From contig CABYDZ010000001.1 of the NCBI GenBank assembly GCA_902517885.1, positions 62,001 to 126,000 of the forward strand: 64,000 bases of DNA, in the 5' to 3' direction. This document shows, one piece after another, positions 9,401-18,760 of the stretch. The first letter of the stretch is position 1, and each line of letters begins with the position of its first letter. A program made the translations under genes and the position numbers. The notes under the pieces were generated by a model, which was not told the origin of the DNA, did not search any database, and saw only the letters and a program-made list of their open reading frames with translations. Origin of the DNA: an uncultured Pelagibacteraceae bacterium. GTDB taxonomy: Bacteria > Pseudomonadota > Alphaproteobacteria > Pelagibacterales > AG-422-B15.

Positions 9401-10522
9401 TTATAAGTTAGCTTTCCAAGCTTCCCATGCGTCGTTGATATCAGTATTGTTATCAGCGTACCACTCTGGGTTCATAAGAACATAGTTCTTAGTGTTTGCT
9501 GGAGCTGTAGGCATGTGAGGCATAATCTCAACTGCACCTGCTTGAGGTGAATTAAACCAAGGCTCATCAGCCATGATTATGTCTAGAGATGAGATTCTGA
9601 AAGGTGCGTAAGCGATATGCTTTGCACTTCCAGCCAATCCTTCAGAGCTTGTGAAGTATTTTAATGCTTCCATTGCTTCAGCTTGGTTAGGACCACCTTT
9701 TACAAGTACGAAGTACTCATAATCAAGAATTTGACCATCCCAAACCATTTTCATTGGTGAACCTTCGTTCACAATGGCGTTGAAATGACGTCCGTTCCAA
9801 CCAGTAGCCATGATAGCTTCACCAGAAACTAACTGCTCAGGTGGTTGTGCACCAGCAGACCAGAATATGCAACCACCATTAGGGTCGTTACAAAGTTCTG
9901 AAAGCTTATCAAGAGCTCTATCGATTCCATTTTCTTCCATGTAGTCATACACGTCAGCTCCTGGAACACCATCTGCAACTAATGCAAACTCGAGGTTTGA
10001 CATTGCAGAGCTATATAGAGATCTTACTCCTGGATATTTGCTTGGATTGAAGAAGTCTTCCATTGAATCAGGATAACTTCCGTCAAAATTTATGTTATCA
10101 GTGTTGTAAGCGTAGTTCCATGAGTAAAGAATGTTACCCACAGCACAGTCACTAGGCATTGGAGCAAAGAAGTCATCACTTGCTTTCATACCGTTTACAC
10201 CTGCTGGGAAGTCATTGTCGAAATCAAATTCTACAAACAATCCTTCGTCACAACCGATAATTGTATCACGTGCATACACATCGATGATGTCCCAAGTAAT
10301 TGCTCCAGACTCGACTTGAGCTTTAATTTCACTCAAACCTCCACTGTAGTCGATCCAGTTTACTTGAACGCCACTCTTCTCTTGATATGGGTCCCCGTAA
10401 CCTAGTTTTTGACTTTCCGTATATGCGCCACCCCAAGATACTACATTTACTTCCGCAGCTGTAGCCATTGTAGGTGCCACTAATAAAGCAGCCAAAGACA
10501 TTATTTTTGTTAATCTTAACAT
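9401..10522 (-). CDS. ABC transporter substrate-binding protein, PotD-like
   Basis: A 373-aa periplasmic binding protein. Signal peptide MLRLTKIMSLAALLVAPTMATAA with cleavage expected before EVNVV. The mature start VNVVSWGGAYTES and the WDIIDVYA segment are typical of the PotD/PotF-like extracellular solute-binding proteins for polyamines or related amines. A clear Shine-Dalgarno (AAAGGAGA) sits 8 nt before the ATG. It lies between the ATPase and permease genes and is followed by a stabilising hairpin, as often seen for abundant binding proteins. Confidence 0.9.
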   Translation of the reverse strand: MLRLTKIMSLAALLVAPTMATAAEVNVVSWGGAYTESQKLGYGDPYQEKSGVQVNWIDYSGGLSEIKAQVESGAITWDIIDVYARDTIIGCDEGLFVEFDFDNDFPAGVNGMKASDDFFAPMPSDCAVGNILYSWNYAYNTDNINFDGSYPDSMEDFFNPSKYPGVRSLYSSAMSNLEFALVADGVPGADVYDYMEENGIDRALDKLSELCNDPNGGCIFWSAGAQPPEQLVSGEAIMATGWNGRHFNAIVNEGSPMKMVWDGQILDYEYFVLVKGGPNQAEAMEALKYFTSSEGLAGSAKHIAYAPFRISSLDIIMADEPWFNSPQAGAVEIMPHMPTAPANTKNYVLMNPEWYADNNTDINDAWEAWKANL

Positions 10523-10644
10523 GATTAATCGTCTCCTTTTTTTATATAAAGAAGATATTACATAGGGGCTTTAACAAAAACGCAACAAAAAAAGGTAAAT
10601 TTTTTCAATATTTTAGGATTGAATCTATATGTAGTATCAAAGGT

Positions 10645-11733
10645 TTAGTAATCTAGTGCTCGACAGTCCTGAGAAGACCAACCTAAATTTACTTTGTCAC
10701 CAAGATTAAGCTTTGAATTACTACTCGCATTTGGAACTTTAAGAATAAAATCATCATTGCCCAGCAAATTCACACGTACTCTTGTATGATCTCCATGGTA
10801 AATGATTTCTTTTATTTCAGCTTCAAATCGATTTTCAATTTGCTCAGTCGGATTTATGTTAACCCTTTCAGGTCGAAGTGAAATCCTTGATTTTTCACCA
10901 GCAGAGGATACTGCTATTGGGTTCGCTAATATTATCTCGCCTGTACTTGTCTCAACTTTTGCAGAACCAGATGCTAGTTCTTTTACAGTTCCAGTAAAAG
11001 TATTGTTTTCCCCAATAAAGCCAGCAACAAAAGAATTAACTGGTGTCTCGTATAATTCATTGGGACCAGAAAGCTGCTGCACCTTACCATCATTAAAGAC
11101 GGCAATTCTGTTTGACATTGTTAATGCTTCACCTTGATCGTGTGTAACATATACGACCGTAACACCCAATGTTTCATGAATATGTTTTAATTCGTATTGC
11201 ATGCTCTCACGCAAGTTTTTGTCTAACGCACCTAAAGGTTCATCCATTAAAACTAATTTAGGATCAAATACTAATGCTCTCGCAACAGCGACACGTTGCT
11301 GTTGACCGCCAGACAGTTGAGCAGGCATTCTGTTTTCAAAGCCCGTTAGTGAAACCATTTTTAGGGTCTTATTTATACGCTCTTCTATTTCTGCCTTATC
11401 AATTTTTCTAACCTTTAATGGAAATGCTAAATTTTCAAATACTGAAAGGTGAGGGAAAAGAGCGTAGTTTTGAAAAACCATACCAATGCCTCTTTTGTGA
11501 GGAGGTATGTTATTAATTGGGTTTCCATCAAAATAAATTTCTCCATTAGTAGGCGTCTCAAAGCCTGCAAGCATCATTAATGTAGTTGTTTTACCTGAAC
11601 CTGATGGCCCTAATAAAGTTAGAAACTCCCCTTCAGCAATATCAAGGTCTAGACCTTTTACGACCAGTTCTTTACCGTCGTAACTTTTGTCAACTTGTTC
11701 AAATTTAACGAAATCTGACTTTTTTCCACTCAT
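10645..11733 (-). CDS. ABC transporter ATP-binding protein, PotA-like
   Basis: A 362-aa ATPase. Walker A GPSGSGKT at residues 42-49, signature LSGGQQQRVAVARAL, Walker B LVLMDEPLGALD and switch histidine in VYVTHDQGEAL. The C-terminal 120 residues form a TOBE domain as in PotA/MalK-type importers. First gene of the transporter operon. The 118-nt gap to the divergent aldehyde dehydrogenase gene is AT-rich and presumably holds both promoters. Strict substrate (putrescine, spermidine or another amine) is not determined. Confidence 0.9.
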   Translation of the reverse strand: MSGKKSDFVKFEQVDKSYDGKELVVKGLDLDIAEGEFLTLLGPSGSGKTTTLMMLAGFETPTNGEIYFDGNPINNIPPHKRGIGMVFQNYALFPHLSVFENLAFPLKVRKIDKAEIEERINKTLKMVSLTGFENRMPAQLSGGQQQRVAVARALVFDPKLVLMDEPLGALDKNLRESMQYELKHIHETLGVTVVYVTHDQGEALTMSNRIAVFNDGKVQQLSGPNELYETPVNSFVAGFIGENNTFTGTVKELASGSAKVETSTGEIILANPIAVSSAGEKSRISLRPERVNINPTEQIENRFEAEIKEIIYHGDHTRVRVNLLGNDDFILKVPNASSNSKLNLGDKVNLGWSSQDCRALDY

Positions 11734-11851
11734 GATTTCAGACTAAGGTAAAAATAGTTGGGAATCTAGGGTTATTTACACTAAATTAATTATAGATAAA
11801 AATTATAATAAAGTTCGTTAATTAGCCAAAACAAGATATTACAAAATATAA

Positions 11852-13285
11852 ATGAAAAAATATCAACACTACATAAATGGAGAGTGGATTGACTCCAAAG
11901 GAAATGAAGTTATTGCCGTTGTCAATCCAGCGACAGAAGAAGTAATAGGAGAAATTTCAGCTGCTAATAAAGATGACATTGATCTAGCTGTTGCAGCTGC
12001 AAAAGCAGCTTATGATTCACGAGTGCTTGTCGATATGAATCCAATGGAGAGAGCAAAGTTAATGCGCGGCATCGCAGATGAATTAAGAAAGATCAGCAAA
12101 GATGGTGGTGCACTACTATGTGCAGAGAATGGAAAATTGCTAGGTGCATCTGAGTATGAGTTTTTGGACGCCGCAAACTATTTTGACTATTACAGTGGAT
12201 TGACTGACAAAATTGAAGGTCAAACTATACCAGTGAACAATCAGGTCATGGATTATACCTTGTATGAACCTTATGGTGTTTCAGGTCATATTGTGCCTTG
12301 GAACTTTCCTATTTCAATGTTGGCACGTTCTCTAGCCTGTTCATTTGCCGCGGGAAATTCAACAGTTATAAAACCAGCTGAGCTAACTCCTCTAGCAACC
12401 ACTTCTTTTTTTGCACAGGCTATTCACAATGCAGGCGTACCGAAGGGACTTGTTAATATAGTAACTGGATACGGCGTTGAAGCTGGAGCTGCATTGACAT
12501 CACATGATGATGTTGCTCAAATCACTTTCACTGGTTCTGTGAAAACGGGAAAGACAATACTTCATGCTGCTGCAGAAAGAGCTGTGCCAGCAGTAGTAGA
12601 GCTAGGTGGTAAATCAGCTGCCGTTGTTTTGCCAGACGCTGATATAGATAAAGTTGTTAACGCAACAAAAGTTGGAATATTTAGTCAAGCCGGACAAATA
12701 TGTTCAGCAATGTCACGCATGATCGTTCATAAATCTATAAAAGATGAGGTATTAGATAAGCTATCAGAATTAGCCAAATCGATAAAAGTTGGACCAGGCA
12801 ATGAGGAAGGCGTTGATCTCACACCTGTAATATCAGAAGAACAACTTCAAAAAGTAGAAAACTATGCAAGATCAGGTTTACAAGCTGGAGCGACAGCAAT
12901 ATCTGGAGGTCATCGAGTTGATCGTAAAGGATATTTCTTTGAGCCAACAATTTATGCTGATGTGAAGCCTGATATGACCATTGCTCAAGAAGAAATTTTT
13001 GGTCCATTCTTATCCGTGCTGGAATACGAAGATCACGAAGAAGCAGTTCATATTGCAAATGATACAGACTATGGTTTAGCGGCTGGCGTATTTACTAAAG
13101 ATGTTGATATGGCAACGAAAACAGCAGCTAAGCTTAATGGCGGACAAGTTTATGTGAACAGTTGGTTTACGGGAAGTATCGCAACTCCTTTTGGAGGGTA
13201 TAAGCAATCAGGGTATAGTCGTGAAAAAGGTCAGCAAGCTATAAAGAGCTATTTGCAACTAAAAAATGTTGGAATTCAACTTTAA
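11852..13285 (+). CDS. NAD(P)-dependent aldehyde dehydrogenase
   Basis: A 477-aa aldehyde dehydrogenase with catalytic Cys284 (GQICSAMSR), general base Glu250 (VELGGK) and oxyanion Asn151 (PWNFP). The FGGYKQSGYSREKG C-terminal motif is typical of betaine-aldehyde and amino-aldehyde dehydrogenases. It is divergent from the polyamine-type importer and convergent with the DUF3726 gene, where the stop codons abut. A role oxidising an amine-derived aldehyde such as gamma-aminobutyraldehyde is plausible from context but not proven. Confidence 0.88.
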   Translation: MKKYQHYINGEWIDSKGNEVIAVVNPATEEVIGEISAANKDDIDLAVAAAKAAYDSRVLVDMNPMERAKLMRGIADELRKISKDGGALLCAENGKLLGASEYEFLDAANYFDYYSGLTDKIEGQTIPVNNQVMDYTLYEPYGVSGHIVPWNFPISMLARSLACSFAAGNSTVIKPAELTPLATTSFFAQAIHNAGVPKGLVNIVTGYGVEAGAALTSHDDVAQITFTGSVKTGKTILHAAAERAVPAVVELGGKSAAVVLPDADIDKVVNATKVGIFSQAGQICSAMSRMIVHKSIKDEVLDKLSELAKSIKVGPGNEEGVDLTPVISEEQLQKVENYARSGLQAGATAISGGHRVDRKGYFFEPTIYADVKPDMTIAQEEIFGPFLSVLEYEDHEEAVHIANDTDYGLAAGVFTKDVDMATKTAAKLNGGQVYVNSWFTGSIATPFGGYKQSGYSREKGQQAIKSYLQLKNVGIQL

Positions 13286-13900
13286 TTAATCATTATCTTC
13301 AAGACCAGCTCCAGCAGCTGTGCTCTTTAATTTTTCATTTTCTTCAACAAAGGTATCTGTTGATAATTTATACAACTCATCCCAAACCTCTTGAGAGAAC
13401 GAATCCTCATTTTCAATAACTTCTATTTTAACGTTTTTTGTATTTTCTAATATCAATGAATTAATATCACTATTACTAAACATGTACTTGTCTAAATTAA
13501 ATTTAAACTTGTAATCGTCAATCTCAATGCTGACTCTTTTCCCAATAAGAAATGAAAGTCTACTTATGAAAGGGATCATAAGAAGAGGGAAGTTAACATT
13601 ATAAAAATTAATTTCTTTTAAAATTTCTATATTTTTGAAATCATCTATCAGACTGACTCCTGTCAGAATAGGGCAAAGACTTTCATTATCTATTTTGTTT
13701 TGGGACTTTATACCATTAGGACCAATTGGTGTTTTAGTTTTTATGACGCTTAAATAGGATTTTAAATTTTCAATACCAGCAATTCCTATTAATTCTAATA
13801 CATCAATATTTTTTCCAACTTCCTCAGCTACGCCCCATGAGTATCCTGCAGCTTTAGTAGCTCTTTTTGAAACTGTAATGATTTCACTCGAAGACCTCAT
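13286..13900 (-). CDS. DUF3726 family protein
   Basis: A 204-aa protein recognised as DUF3726 by its N terminus: ITVSKRATKAAGYSWGVAEEVGKN, with the conserved A-G-Y-S-W-G-V-A-E-E block. The rest is acidic with no catalytic motif I can name. Third gene of an operon (M19 dipeptidase, 552-aa unknown, DUF3726) with 4-nt spacing upstream. The biochemical role is unknown; constant association with an M19 enzyme suggests a partner or accessory subunit. Confidence 0.72.
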   Translation of the reverse strand: MRSSSEIITVSKRATKAAGYSWGVAEEVGKNIDVLELIGIAGIENLKSYLSVIKTKTPIGPNGIKSQNKIDNESLCPILTGVSLIDDFKNIEILKEINFYNVNFPLLMIPFISRLSFLIGKRVSIEIDDYKFKFNLDKYMFSNSDINSLILENTKNVKIEVIENEDSFSQEVWDELYKLSTDTFVEENEKLKSTAAGAGLEDND

Positions 13901-13904
13901 GAAA

Positions 13905-15563
13905 TTATGAATAGATCCATCTGTCGTTAGTTTGACTTATCTCATTCATCAGAGGAGCTCCTTGATACATGCATATTCTCAGCCATTTATCAGAACGAGG
14001 ATCAAATTTTTGTGCCCCAAAAAAAGATAACTTTAATCTCAGCATATCAATGGGCATTAAATTTGAACCGATCGAATTATCTTGAATTTCTGAATATGGT
14101 AACTTCTCAGCTATAAAGCATCTTCTTACCACATGTCTTAAATCGCTATTTTTCCTTAAAAACTCTGATAAAATTTGGTCTTCAGGAACATCCAAAATAC
14201 GATAATACAAATCATTTATATCACGAGCGATGGCAAGAGGCTGTTCCAACTCAGATCCTTCGTCATCAAACCTGTTTGCTAACCTTGGCTCCTCTTTATT
14301 TTTTGAGATAAACCAGAATTTTTCATTTGGCTCATTTTTTGAGAAATCAATCTCGATAATATCTTTGTAACCTCGAGAAATTATATTCTTTAATTCACTT
14401 AATTTTTTGTAAGTTGGTATATTGAAATATAAATCTTCATTGGAACTCATATTTGATATTAAAGGGTTAATAATTGAGTCGTAAGGTTCCATCATTAGCG
14501 AAACGATAAATTCAATACCTTCAAAACTTAAATGTTTTTCAATCCATGTATAAAGATGATCCCAAAGATTCTCTTTATCTACAGATAAGGTTGGAAGATA
14601 TTCACTTTCAAATTTTTCAATATCATTCCTTAAATCTTTTATTTTTTTTATTTGATACTCGCTTTCTGTTTCCCAAGTACTAATCATATTTTTAGAAAGC
14701 TTGAGACATTCCTTAAATACATTTAATTCACTTGCCTTAACTTTACTTATTTCTCTAATTTGTTTTAACGCTTCTTCTTTAGCAAAAATCCACTGATGCA
14801 ACAGAGATGGATGATTAATAATAAAAGGAGCCATACCAAGTCCTGTTGAATTTCCTATTCCAAGTTTACGTGCTATTGACAGATCAAGTGTGACAGCCAA
14901 TATAGGATTCTTCTTTTTAGCAATGTGATTAACTTGGTCAAAAGTAAACTGACGCACTAAATAAACCAACATCATTTCAAGTCGAAAAGGACCATTAATT
15001 TCTTTACGGTCTTTAATTCTATATCGATCAGCTAATCCAAATTTGCCAGATCCATAAACCGCTGTGGTTCTATAGAGGTAGCCAACTTTTTTTATCAAAG
15101 ATAAATCAGGTTGAACTCCCTTTGATAGTTTTTCAACAACATGATTAAAAATTCTTACAGACTTATTTGCTCTCGATAATGTTAACTCTTTATAACTGCA
15201 TCGGCCAACTTCTTGCTTAGGAACATTCAATTTTAATCTTTGAATATCTTTTTCTGTTGGTATTCCATCGTGAAGAACAAATGCTGCATCCCACTTCGTA
15301 GCAATTACTCTGTCGGACCTTTCTGAAGCATCAAGCTCATTAGCAAAGCAAATCAATGAATAGGTTCGACTATCTTTATTTACTGAATAAACAGCAGTTC
15401 CAAAACCTTGTTCATCAAGATCAAATAAATCACATTTAAATGTCCAACTTTTAAATTCTCTCACAAAACTTCTCAGAAAAGATAGCTTTGTTTGATGAAA
15501 GGAGCCTAATCGCTTAAGTGTCATGACTTCATGAGGATCGCGGTGCTTAATTTGATTATGCAT
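13905..15563 (-). CDS. Conserved hypothetical protein linked to M19 dipeptidase and DUF3726
   Basis: A 552-aa soluble protein without signal peptide or membrane segments. I recognise no named enzyme domain. Noticeable blocks are LKRLGSFHQTKLSFLRSFVREF near the N terminus, CSYKELTLSRANKSVR in the middle, and LGIGNSTGLGMAPFIINHP around residue 230. This last glycine-rich block followed by NHP may be a ligand or nucleotide site. Its start codon shares a base with the dipeptidase stop, so the two are translationally coupled. Likely an enzyme of the same pathway, but its function is open. Confidence 0.72.
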   Translation of the reverse strand: MHNQIKHRDPHEVMTLKRLGSFHQTKLSFLRSFVREFKSWTFKCDLFDLDEQGFGTAVYSVNKDSRTYSLICFANELDASERSDRVIATKWDAAFVLHDGIPTEKDIQRLKLNVPKQEVGRCSYKELTLSRANKSVRIFNHVVEKLSKGVQPDLSLIKKVGYLYRTTAVYGSGKFGLADRYRIKDRKEINGPFRLEMMLVYLVRQFTFDQVNHIAKKKNPILAVTLDLSIARKLGIGNSTGLGMAPFIINHPSLLHQWIFAKEEALKQIREISKVKASELNVFKECLKLSKNMISTWETESEYQIKKIKDLRNDIEKFESEYLPTLSVDKENLWDHLYTWIEKHLSFEGIEFIVSLMMEPYDSIINPLISNMSSNEDLYFNIPTYKKLSELKNIISRGYKDIIEIDFSKNEPNEKFWFISKNKEEPRLANRFDDEGSELEQPLAIARDINDLYYRILDVPEDQILSEFLRKNSDLRHVVRRCFIAEKLPYSEIQDNSIGSNLMPIDMLRLKLSFFGAQKFDPRSDKWLRICMYQGAPLMNEISQTNDRWIYS

Positions 15564-16534
15564 TAATGAATATTCTCTCTATAAAAATTAAACCAGTTGT
15601 CACCTAATATTGCATCTACTTCTTTATTATCAAAGCCAACTTCTTTTAAGCCTGATTCAAGATTGTTAAACCCTAAAGTATTTTTAAACCAATCCGGCTG
15701 TCTTGGAAATGCCGCATCAGTTTTCGACCCTTCTCCATAATCCTTAGTTTTCGTCCAAGTCCCATTTCTCATCCACTCAACAACAGAGTCAGGTTGATCA
15801 AGACATAAATCTGATCCAATACCTACATGATCAATTCCCATTAGATCTACAGTCCTTGCAGTCATTTCACAAAAACTTTTCAGAGTGCAATTAGTTCCTC
15901 CAAGAAGATGGTGAGGATAGAGTGAAAGACCTATGATGCCTTTTGACTGACTAAGTGCTTTTAATATTTCATTTGATTTATTTCTCCTAGCTGGATGCCA
16001 AAAGGATGGATTGGCATGGGTGATAGCAATGGGCTTTTCTGAAATTTTTATCGCATCTAGCGTTGATTGCTCAGCTGAGTGCGACATATCCACAACGATA
16101 CCAACTCTATTCATTTCCTTAATGACTTCTCTGCCCATTCGAGTAACACCACTATCGTTATCTTCATAACAACCTGTTGCGAGTAGAGATTGATTATTGT
16201 AGGTGAGCTGCATAAAAACTGCTCCCAGATCATGTACGGATTTAACAAGACCAATATCATCTTCAATGGGTGAGCAATTTTGAAAGCCAAAAAAAACTGC
16301 AGTTTTATTTTCCTCTTTTGCTCTTTCTATATCTTCGTACGTTCTACCATGTATCAATAAATTATCAAATTCTTCAAAATACGTATTCCACCGCTCTACA
16401 TTATTTTTTACTTCATCAAAATCTTCATGATAAGCAATGGTTACATGAATTGCATTTAAACCAGCTTCATTATTGATTTTAAAAATTTCTTCTGACCAAT
16501 TACAATATTGTAAATTATCGATTCTATAGGTCAT
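15563..16534 (-). CDS. Membrane dipeptidase-like M19 family hydrolase
   Basis: A 323-aa amidohydrolase-fold protein of peptidase family M19. The metal-binding HVTIAYHE block near residue 30, VDMSHSAEQSTLDAI and AITHANPSFWHP (zinc-site histidines), and GIDHVGIGSDLC (the Asp of the barrel) are visible. It lacks a signal peptide, unlike renal dipeptidase, so it is cytoplasmic. The NLQYCNWSEEIF opening marks the proteobacterial subgroup found with DUF3726. Substrate could be a D-amino-acid dipeptide or a gamma-glutamyl or amide conjugate. First gene of its operon; 210 nt separate it from the divergent hydroxylase-like gene. Confidence 0.82.
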   Translation of the reverse strand: MTYRIDNLQYCNWSEEIFKINNEAGLNAIHVTIAYHEDFDEVKNNVERWNTYFEEFDNLLIHGRTYEDIERAKEENKTAVFFGFQNCSPIEDDIGLVKSVHDLGAVFMQLTYNNQSLLATGCYEDNDSGVTRMGREVIKEMNRVGIVVDMSHSAEQSTLDAIKISEKPIAITHANPSFWHPARRNKSNEILKALSQSKGIIGLSLYPHHLLGGTNCTLKSFCEMTARTVDLMGIDHVGIGSDLCLDQPDSVVEWMRNGTWTKTKDYGEGSKTDAAFPRQPDWFKNTLGFNNLESGLKEVGFDNKEVDAILGDNWFNFYRENIH

Positions 16535-16743
16535 ATACTTCTAATTCATTGATCATTGTTTCTATTCATATACTATGAAAACGTTGAGAGGGAAACAATG
16601 CTAAGAAAATCGATTTTTGAGCAATTTTAATGTTTTTTTTCGCAAAACTGCGACAATTTTAGCCTCAATTCTCCTTCTGAACTTCTTTCTTTCTACATTT
16701 AAGATATTATATTTAATGAGAAACTAATTTTAAAAACTACATT

Positions 16744-17343
16744 ATGTACACGCCTATTAACCAATATATTGAGAGACTGGAAAATATCTCTTTTGATGTT
16801 GATGAATTGAACAAAGCAGTATCTGAGCTTGTAAAGATCAGACCTTTTGAAAATGAAAACTTAAAACCAGGTATGTTGAAGTCCAATGCAATCTGCTTGA
16901 ACTATGATGAAAAGGAATTGGATGAATGGTTTGGGGGTAATATAAGAGGAAAATATTGGACAAAGCCTGATTCTTCTTTTGAGGAGATGGAACGTGAGCC
17001 ATATATTGATGAAACGAGATATACATTATTCAATCCAAAACTAAACAATACTTACTTCAAATTTGTCTATGAAAAAATTAATGAGTTTTTTGAAGTAGGA
17101 AGATGCAGAGTTATTAAAATGCCTCCTAGAACGACTCTGAGTTGGCATCGTGATCCTGAGAAACGTATTCACGTTGCCATCAAAACAAATTATGGTGCCA
17201 GGATGTTTATTGAGCATACGGGTCATCATATTCCTGCTGATGGAAATATTTATCTAACCGATAATACTAAGTATCACACAGCCATCAATGGTGGTGAAGA
17301 AGATCGAATTCATTTAGTGGCGACCGTTTTAGGTACAAAGTAG
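16744..17343 (+). CDS. Aspartyl/asparaginyl beta-hydroxylase-like 2-oxoglutarate oxygenase
   Basis: A 199-aa protein of the Asp/Asn beta-hydroxylase-like cupin fold. The iron-binding triad is seen as H135-x-D137 in LSWHRDP and H178 in KYHTAINGG. R188 in EEDRIHLV is placed to bind 2-oxoglutarate. The N-terminal 90 residues are family-specific. These enzymes hydroxylate small molecules or proteins; the substrate cannot be told here. The gene is convergent with the glutamine-synthetase-like gene, 2 nt apart, and divergent from the M19 operon. Confidence 0.8.
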   Translation: MYTPINQYIERLENISFDVDELNKAVSELVKIRPFENENLKPGMLKSNAICLNYDEKELDEWFGGNIRGKYWTKPDSSFEEMEREPYIDETRYTLFNPKLNNTYFKFVYEKINEFFEVGRCRVIKMPPRTTLSWHRDPEKRIHVAIKTNYGARMFIEHTGHHIPADGNIYLTDNTKYHTAINGGEEDRIHLVATVLGTK

Positions 17344-17345
17344 AT

Positions 17346-18671
17346 TTAGCAATCAATAATATTTTTTCTTTCCCAATTTTTTTTATTTTCATCGCTAACT
17401 TTATTGTGTTCTGCAATTTCTCTTTTTTTAAGTTTTATGTATTGAGAGACAACTTTTGAGCCTATAGATTTTTTTACAACTTCACTGGCTTTAAATTTAT
17501 TAAGTGAGTCTATAAGAGAGTGAGGTAACTTTTTAATTCTCTTTAACTTATTTCCTTGTGAATACATATTCACATCTATCCTTTTGCCAGGATTTCTTTT
17601 ATTTTTTATTCCATCCAATCCCATAGCAATCAGCCCAGCTTGCAAGAGATAGGGATTAACTGCACCATCAGCGGGCCTGAATTCTATCCTTCCTGCATCC
17701 GGTATTCTGATCATATGAGTCCGGTTATTTCCTGAATAGGTTACAGCAGTAGGTGAATACGTTGATCCTGAATTGGTTGTTCTCGCATTCAAACGATCAT
17801 AACTATTTAATGATGGATTGAACCAAGCAGAAAATGAAACAACAGATTTCATTATCCCACCAATAAAGTGGTAGCCCATTTTGGATAAGCCAAGCTCATT
17901 ATCCTGATCAAGAAAATGATTTTGCTTCTTTTTTAAATCCCATAAAGATGCGTGTGCATGACAACCATTTCCAGTTAATTCATCAAATGGCTTGGGCATA
18001 AACGTTGCTCTTAATCCGTGTTTTTCAGCAATAGATTTTACCATAAATTTAAAAAAAACATGTCGATCTGCAGTTGTGAGAGAATCAGTATAATCCCAAT
18101 TCATTTCATATTGCCCATTTGCATCTTCATGATCATTTTGATAGGGCTTCCACCCAAGCTTGATCATGGAGTCACAAATTTCCTTTAAAATATCATAGCG
18201 CCTCATCAATGCTGCCACATCATAACAAGGTTTTTGAGCATCATCCCTTGAATCAGCAACTTCAGTTCCAGCTTCATTAAGTATAAAAAATTCACACTCT
18301 ACACCCGTCATCATTTTAAAATTGAGATCTGTCATTTGGCTAATTTGTTTTTTGAGAATGACACGTGGGCATTGATCCATGGGCGCATTGTTAATAACCA
18401 GATCACTGGCCAACCAAGCAACATCTGGTTGCCATGGTAGTTGTATGAGACTTTCAGGGTCTGGAACGGCAAACATGTCAGGAGATGCAAAATCAAGGTC
18501 TAGGTATGTTGCAAAACCACCAAATCCAGCACCGGTTTTTTGCATATCAGAAATAGCGCGAGCAGGAACCAATTTTGCACGTTGGATCCCAAACAAATCA
18601 ACAAAACTTATTAAGAAGTATTTGATTTTCTTTTGCTGAGCGATCTTAGCTAAATTACTTTTCATAATCAT
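17346..18671 (-). CDS. glnT: Type III glutamine synthetase family (GlnT / gamma-glutamylamide synthetase)
   Basis: Glutamine-synthetase-fold ligase, 441 aa from the ATG at 18671; the track start is 10 codons upstream. I prefer 18671 because GGAAG lies 8 nt before it. The FLISFVDLFGIQRAKLVPA opening, the GVECEFFILNE active-site strand, the ANGQYEMNWDY segment and NRTHMIRIPDAGRIEFRPADGAVNPYL are visible. GlnT-type enzymes include glutamate-ammonia ligases but also gamma-glutamylmethylamide and gamma-glutamylpolyamine synthetases. The amine importer and aldehyde dehydrogenase nearby favour an amine as acceptor; this is inference. Confidence 0.85.
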   Translation of the reverse strand: MIMKSNLAKIAQQKKIKYFLISFVDLFGIQRAKLVPARAISDMQKTGAGFGGFATYLDLDFASPDMFAVPDPESLIQLPWQPDVAWLASDLVINNAPMDQCPRVILKKQISQMTDLNFKMMTGVECEFFILNEAGTEVADSRDDAQKPCYDVAALMRRYDILKEICDSMIKLGWKPYQNDHEDANGQYEMNWDYTDSLTTADRHVFFKFMVKSIAEKHGLRATFMPKPFDELTGNGCHAHASLWDLKKKQNHFLDQDNELGLSKMGYHFIGGIMKSVVSFSAWFNPSLNSYDRLNARTTNSGSTYSPTAVTYSGNNRTHMIRIPDAGRIEFRPADGAVNPYLLQAGLIAMGLDGIKNKRNPGKRIDVNMYSQGNKLKRIKKLPHSLIDSLNKFKASEVVKKSIGSKVVSQYIKLKKREIAEHNKVSDENKKNWERKNIIDC

Positions 18672-18734
18672 AATTATGACTTCCAATTTTTTTAAATTCA
18701 ATAAGGATTATAGGCTATATTTATGTTAACCAAG

Positions 18735-18747
18735 ACCCATTTTGGGT
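18735..18747. promoter_or_regulatory. Operator-like palindrome ACCCA-TTT-TGGGT upstream of the regulator gene
   Basis: A perfect inverted repeat with 5-bp arms and a TTT centre, ending 13 nt before the ATG of the two-winged-helix regulator. A 12-bp identical sequence (other orientation) lies between the tolC-like and giant VCBS genes at 22673-22684. The position over the start region suggests autoregulation by the regulator encoded just downstream. This is an inference from position and repeat identity. Confidence 0.6.
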
Positions 18748-18760
18748 ATACCATCAAACT

